Assembly: GCA_900549995.1 (NCBI GenBank)
Contig: URQQ01000009.1
Span: 26,409 to 90,408 of the forward strand
From: an uncultured Lachnospiraceae bacterium
Lineage (GTDB): Bacteria > Bacillota > Clostridia > Lachnospirales > Lachnospiraceae
DNA length: 64,000 nucleotides
Direction: 5' to 3'
The notes beneath the pieces were generated by a model. That model was not told the origin of the DNA. It did not search any database and worked only from the letters and a program-made list of their open reading frames with translations. How positions within the stretch are numbered: the stretch's first letter is position 1; every line of letters begins with the position of its first letter. The position numbers and the translations under genes are program-made. Positions 60,797-64,000 of this stretch are shown here, piece by piece.

Positions 60797-61365
60797 CCCC
60801 TTCTTTCCTCCCTCTTTTTCCAGTACATCCATATGACACAAATTCCGCATCCGGTCAGCAAAATCACAGCAACATTGATGTGAAACAGAAAATTCGCTGC
60901 AAAGGCCGCCGGAACCATTGCTGTCAGCATCCAGGACTTTTTCCTGACAATCATCATGCACATATCTGCTGTCAGGTCTACAATCAGCGCCGCGGCTCCT
61001 GCCTGCATACCAAGAAGTACCGCCGCAGCCGTCTGGTTCTGGCTGAATATCACATAAAATGCAGATACTGCTGAAAGGATCACAAGCGGCGGTGTCACCG
61101 CCGCGATACAGCTTACCAATGCCCCCGCTTTGCCCGCTGTCCGATATCCGGAAATGGCCGACAGATTCACTGCGATCGCCCCCGGAGCAGACTGCGCCAC
61201 AGCAGCCATATCCATCAGTTCTTCCTCATCAAACAATTCCTTCCTCTGCACAAAATATTTCCTTATCATCGGGACAACAACATAACCTCCCCCAAAAGTA
61301 AACGCGCTGATAAACAAATTCATATAAAAAAGCCAGATACATCTTTTTATTTTCGTCTCTTTCAT
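60787..61365 (-). CDS. Chromate transporter half, ChrA family (first copy)
   Basis: About 192 residues. LFISAFTFGGGYVVVPMIRKYFV is the ChrA signature and MAAVAQSAPGAIAVNLSAISGYR the second block, with SAPGA where the other copy has MTPGP. The start at 61365 follows GGAGGTATTGG. It is paired with the following half by a 10-bp overlap, and transcribed divergently from a LysR regulator that probably controls it. Confidence 0.9.
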   Translation of the reverse strand: MKETKIKRCIWLFYMNLFISAFTFGGGYVVVPMIRKYFVQRKELFDEEELMDMAAVAQSAPGAIAVNLSAISGYRTAGKAGALVSCIAAVTPPLVILSAVSAFYVIFSQNQTAAAVLLGMQAGAAALIVDLTADMCMMIVRKKSWMLTAMVPAAFAANFLFHINVAVILLTGCGICVIWMYWKKREERRGWR

Positions 61366-61511
61366 CTCCAATACCTCCCGCTCCCTGGCATACCTGCGAT
61401 CATCAAAATGATTCTGCATACACTTTCCAGTATATTGCTTGAACTGCCATCTGTAAAATTATATAATTAGATCATATCGATTAGTTTTATTCATGATAAA
61501 GGAGGTAAAAC

Positions 61512-62393
61512 ATGACTCTTCGCCACTATGAAATATTTAAGACGGTAGCAGAAACCGGAAATTTCACAAAAGCTGCCCGGAAACTCTACATTTCCCAGTC
61601 CGGTGTCTCCCACGCCATACATGAATTGGAAATGCAGACGAAAACTCCCCTGTTTGTCCGCCTCCCCAAAAGCGTACAGCTTACAGAGTGCGGAAAACTC
61701 CTCCTGAAAGAAGTTCTGCCGATCCTCACTTCCTGCGAAGCCCTGGATGCAAGGCTTGGCCATCTCGAGGACAATGCCCCGATTCACATCGTATCCTGCA
61801 TAACAATCGCTACCTTCTGGCTTCCTGAAATCCTCTGTACTTTTAAGAAGCACTGTCCCACAGTCCCGGTGGAAGTCAATATCATAAGCGCTTCTAATGC
61901 CCTGGATGCGCTTCATCAGGGAATGGCCGACATCGCTCTCATAGAAGGTGCACTTTCTTCAACACCTTATATACACCATGTATTTGACTCCTATACGATG
62001 TCCGCAGTCTGTGCACCATCCTTCTCCCTCCCTCAACATCCATTGACTGTAGAAGAATTTATCAGCCAGCCACTTTTACTCCGTGAAAAGGGAAGTGCAC
62101 TGAGAGATACCTTGGATAACGCCTTGTATCTGCACGGCTTTACTGCTCATCCGGCAGTCACAGGCGTGAATTCCAATGCACTCCTCGAACTTGCCAAAGC
62201 CGGCCTTGGAATTGCATGGCTCCCAGACTTATTGACAGAAACCGCAAGACAGGATGGTTCTGTTATTTCCATTCCCGTGGAAGGATTAACTCTTCAAAAT
62301 GACCTCTCAGTTCTGTATCCAAAGACGAAATATCTCACAGAACCTTTGACGACTTTGCTTGGTGTCATTCGTAAAAATGTCAAAAGTTCTTGA
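61512..62393 (+). CDS. LysR family transcriptional regulator
   Basis: A 293-residue LTTR. The HTH is LRHYEIFKTVAETGNFTKAARKLYISQSGVSHAIHELEM and the effector domain follows. It starts behind AAAGGAGGTAAAAC, divergent from the chromate transporter halves, which suggests it controls them. Its 3' end lies inside an inverted repeat that also forms the first operator of the next module. Confidence 0.94.
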   Translation: MTLRHYEIFKTVAETGNFTKAARKLYISQSGVSHAIHELEMQTKTPLFVRLPKSVQLTECGKLLLKEVLPILTSCEALDARLGHLEDNAPIHIVSCITIATFWLPEILCTFKKHCPTVPVEVNIISASNALDALHQGMADIALIEGALSSTPYIHHVFDSYTMSAVCAPSFSLPQHPLTVEEFISQPLLLREKGSALRDTLDNALYLHGFTAHPAVTGVNSNALLELAKAGLGIAWLPDLLTETARQDGSVISIPVEGLTLQNDLSVLYPKTKYLTEPLTTLLGVIRKNVKSS

Positions 62394-62443
62394 CATTTTT
62401 ACCCTTCAGATGTATTCTGAAAATGTAAAGAAGTTTTGACATT
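62371..62443 (+). promoter_or_regulatory. Promoter and paired operators of the XRE module
   Basis: A perfect 13-bp-arm inverted repeat (62371-62402) contains site 1, AATGTCAAAAGTTCTTGACATT (22 bases, 62376-62397). A second copy at 62422-62443 matches it at 17 of 22 positions. TTGACA (62390-62395), a 17-base spacer and TATTCT (62413-62418) form the promoter between them. Site 1 covers the -35 and site 2 the likely start point. Confidence 0.75.
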
Positions 62444-62464
62444 TTGAATATAGGAGGAATGATT

Positions 62465-62797
62465 ATGAATACGTTACTTCAAAAAGCTGGTTTTGGAAAA
62501 ATGGATGAAATGGAGCGCCATATCGCATTAAAAAGTATGCGCATCTCCTATCTTTTCACATTGATTGCACTTGCCGTGTGGGGAATTGCAGATATCTTAA
62601 GCGGCCGCGGTATGGTGATTCAGCTCTATCTTTTAATTGCCCAGAATCTTGTTCATTTTATCTGCACGCAGATTTTTAGAAAGCAGGTAGGGGACGATGG
62701 ATGGAAGCAGTCTGTTACCGATATCGCGGTCACTGTACTGATTATTATCGCCGTTGCTCTGATTATTCCAATCTTCTTCGCCGTGCGGATTTCTTAG
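62465..62797 (+). CDS. Small membrane protein of the XRE module (DUF6773-like)
   Basis: A 110-residue protein with about three hydrophobic segments (ISYLFTLIALAVWGIADIL, QLYLLIAQNLVHFICTQIF, VTVLIIIAVALIIPIFF). The soluble part MDEMERHIALKSMRISY is typical of small Firmicute proteins that precede XRE regulators. The ATG at 62465 follows AGGAGGAATG. It is 10 bp upstream of the XRE gene, so the two are coupled. Function unknown; the DUF number is recalled and uncertain. Confidence 0.72.
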   Translation: MNTLLQKAGFGKMDEMERHIALKSMRISYLFTLIALAVWGIADILSGRGMVIQLYLLIAQNLVHFICTQIFRKQVGDDGWKQSVTDIAVTVLIIIAVALIIPIFFAVRIS

Positions 62798-62807
62798 GAG
62801 ATACTTT

Positions 62808-63008
62808 ATGAAAAACCGAATTAAAGAACTACGCAAAAACCAAAATCTCAGACAGGAAGATATCGCTGCAAGACTTCAGGTTTCACGCCAGACAATCAAC
62901 GCAATTGAAAACAACAAGTATAATCCAACTCTGGAGCTGGCAATGAAACTGGCCAAACTGCTGGATACTCCCGTTGAAGAAATTTTTATATTAGAAGAGA
63001 ATCTGTAA
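62808..63008 (+). CDS. XRE family transcriptional regulator
   Basis: A 66-residue HTH protein: IKELRKNQNLRQEDIAARLQVSRQTINAIENNKYNPTLELAMKLAKLL, the compact YozG/Cro-like type with no sensor domain. It follows the small membrane protein by 10 bp and is likely the repressor that binds the paired sites at 62371-62443. It could also be activated by the membrane partner. Confidence 0.94.
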   Translation: MKNRIKELRKNQNLRQEDIAARLQVSRQTINAIENNKYNPTLELAMKLAKLLDTPVEEIFILEENL

Positions 63009-63021
63009 GATAATCAAAAAT

Positions 63022-63061
63022 AAGGTATGGATCAGTCCCTATTTTAGCTGATCCATACCTT
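63022..63061 (-). terminator. Terminator between convergent genes
   Basis: Perfect 14-bp arms AAGGTATGGATCAG / CTGATCCATACCTT with a 12-base loop; on the minus strand TTATTTTTG follows. Confidence 0.85.
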
Positions 63062-63137
63062 CACCTCGCACATCACTTTGAACTTTTGCATTAAAGTGCA
63101 GACACACCTCTTACAAAAAGCTATCTTCAGATACTCC

Positions 63138-63995
63138 CTAGTTCACTGCCATTATCCCCAATTCCTGTGCCAATCTCTCGATATCCCCGATCTTCAATAC
63201 CTCCATAGCCTCTGCTACCTCTTCGATACTCGCACCCCTTTCAAGCATTTTTCTGGCAATTTTTTTCTCAGTTTCTCTTGATACCCTTTCGGTTGTCTCT
63301 CTGGTTACTCTCTCAGCCGTCTCCCTGACGGCCTCATTCATTTCTTCTAAAAACAGCCTTCCTACTTTTGTCATGCGAATCCACCTCCTTATCCGTTCCG
63401 CTTCCGTATCACTGATTATCTTATCTGAAAAAACAAGCATGCCAGAGATTACAAACAACTGTGTATCCGAATCACTGATACTCTTGGCAAGTTCAAAGCC
63501 AGTCCGTATCATCTGCTGTTTCTGCTTCTTCCCTCTGCAGGTCAGCGGCAGAATAATAAATTCCATCATCTCCTCTTCTGTCAGAGACATATTCTTTTTA
63601 ATCTTCTTTGTAATACGATTCAATATTTCTTTTGTTTTCAGGTTACTGAGAAATGCCTCCTCAATCCGAAAATTCAGGCATCCTATATCCATATCATTTT
63701 TTGTTGCAGCTTCTTCAATATCCGCAGTGTAAATCACAATCATCCTGAGCCGCATTCTTACACCAAATACTTTTTCATATTTCCTTAAAACCCGCACGAT
63801 ATAGTCCAGATACTTAATCTTATTTTCCTGTCTGTAATCTGACTCATAATCTACCAGTGCAAATGTACCATCTTCCAGTTCAAATAGATTATCGATTCTG
63901 AGCTCATTCGCCTTGATTGCTGGCAAATTGGTCGGCAAAACATTGATAATCTTTGGAACATTAATTCCATAGACTGCAAGTGATTTGTTTGTCAT
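63138..63995 (-). CDS. Rpn/PD-(D/E)XK-type nuclease-fold protein, N-terminus possibly cut
   Basis: At least 285 residues. The core FALVDYESDYRQENKIKYLDYIVRVL has the DxE-type pattern of the Rpn/YhgA-like transposase-nuclease fold. The C-terminal part carries a repeat-like segment of alternating ETAERVTRET and ETTERVSRET and ends SIEEVAEAMEVLKIGDIERLAQEL. The frame is still open at the window edge upstream of its ATG at 63995, so the true start may lie outside. Such proteins occur in many copies in gut Firmicutes; their role (recombination, defence) is not established. Confidence 0.75.
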   Translation of the reverse strand: MTNKSLAVYGINVPKIINVLPTNLPAIKANELRIDNLFELEDGTFALVDYESDYRQENKIKYLDYIVRVLRKYEKVFGVRMRLRMIVIYTADIEEAATKNDMDIGCLNFRIEEAFLSNLKTKEILNRITKKIKKNMSLTEEEMMEFIILPLTCRGKKQKQQMIRTGFELAKSISDSDTQLFVISGMLVFSDKIISDTEAERIRRWIRMTKVGRLFLEEMNEAVRETAERVTRETTERVSRETEKKIARKMLERGASIEEVAEAMEVLKIGDIERLAQELGIMAVN

Positions 63996-64000
63996 CCTCT

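Noticed and set aside
61440..61511. Possible LysR site in the gap between ChrA and LysR genes
   Set aside because: An AT-rich imperfect repeat around ATATAATTAGATCATAT is present but too weak in information to call.

Overview
The window looks like chromosome from a Gram-positive, obligately anaerobic gut Firmicute, most likely family Lachnospiraceae (Mediterraneibacter/Blautia/Dorea type). Supporting evidence is moderate GC, AGGAGG ribosome sites, a complete dlt (D-alanyl-teichoic acid) operon, an anaerobic ribonucleotide reductase, a pyrophosphate-type phosphofructokinase, a class I aldolase, and a large wall-anchored surface protein beside a CUT1 sugar transporter. The genus is inference. 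I saw no rRNA, tRNA, CRISPR array, prophage or intact insertion sequence.

Layout. 1-2.2 kb: ECF sigma factor, membrane protein and ABC exporter operon (minus strand), cut by the left edge. 2.6-3.8 kb: Uma2-type nuclease and an alkyltransferase. 3.85-18.6 kb: a carbohydrate locus. It holds a 2700-residue modular surface protein with its own SurA/PrsA-like foldase, a CUT1 transporter (binding protein, two permeases, a 55-residue membrane protein, no ATPase), a cytosolic GH43 enzyme resembling exo-beta-1,3-galactanases, and an AraC regulator. 18.6-22.2 kb: a transmembrane pseudokinase and a PadR/DUF1700/DUF4097 envelope operon. 22.4-29.9 kb: PPi-phosphofructokinase, then a glycerol/glycerol-3-phosphate module (GlpP antiterminator, GlpK, GlpA-like and GlpB-like oxidoreductases, DUF1667 protein, cyclase-family hydrolase). 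29.9-33 kb: CstA and partner proteins. 33-42 kb: MATE exporter with D-serine dehydratase, AAA/PD-(D/E)XK protein, MFS with Nudix, HAD with ZIP transporter, lactate dehydrogenase. 42-44 kb: a YtrA-type GntR/ABC operon. 44-45.9 kb: an HTH protein fused to a desulfoferrodoxin-like domain, and a MarR/flavodoxin operon. 45.9-50.2 kb: dltA-B-C-D-X. 50.3-54.1 kb: aldolase, Nudix, NrdD. 54.4-64 kb: MetF, VanZ-like protein, two LysR regulators, an ArsP_2-type exporter, HD protein, a divergent Crp/Fnr and ferredoxin pair, a split chromate transporter, a self-regulating XRE module and a PD-(D/E)XK/Rpn-like protein.

The most coherent system is the 3.85-18.6 kb locus: a wall-anchored glycan-binding or degrading giant, import of oligosaccharides by a CUT1 permease relying on an unlinked ATPase, and intracellular trimming by GH43 under AraC control. 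Several regulators sit beside very clean operators that can be read directly: a 20-bp-arm repeat for MarR, a 10-bp-arm repeat for GntR, a 7-bp-arm repeat for PadR, two 22-bp sites for the XRE module, and paired NrdR-box-like sites 32 bp apart. Short genes that a length cut-off would miss include a 53-residue DltX at the end of the dlt operon and the 55-residue two-segment membrane protein closing the CUT1 operon.
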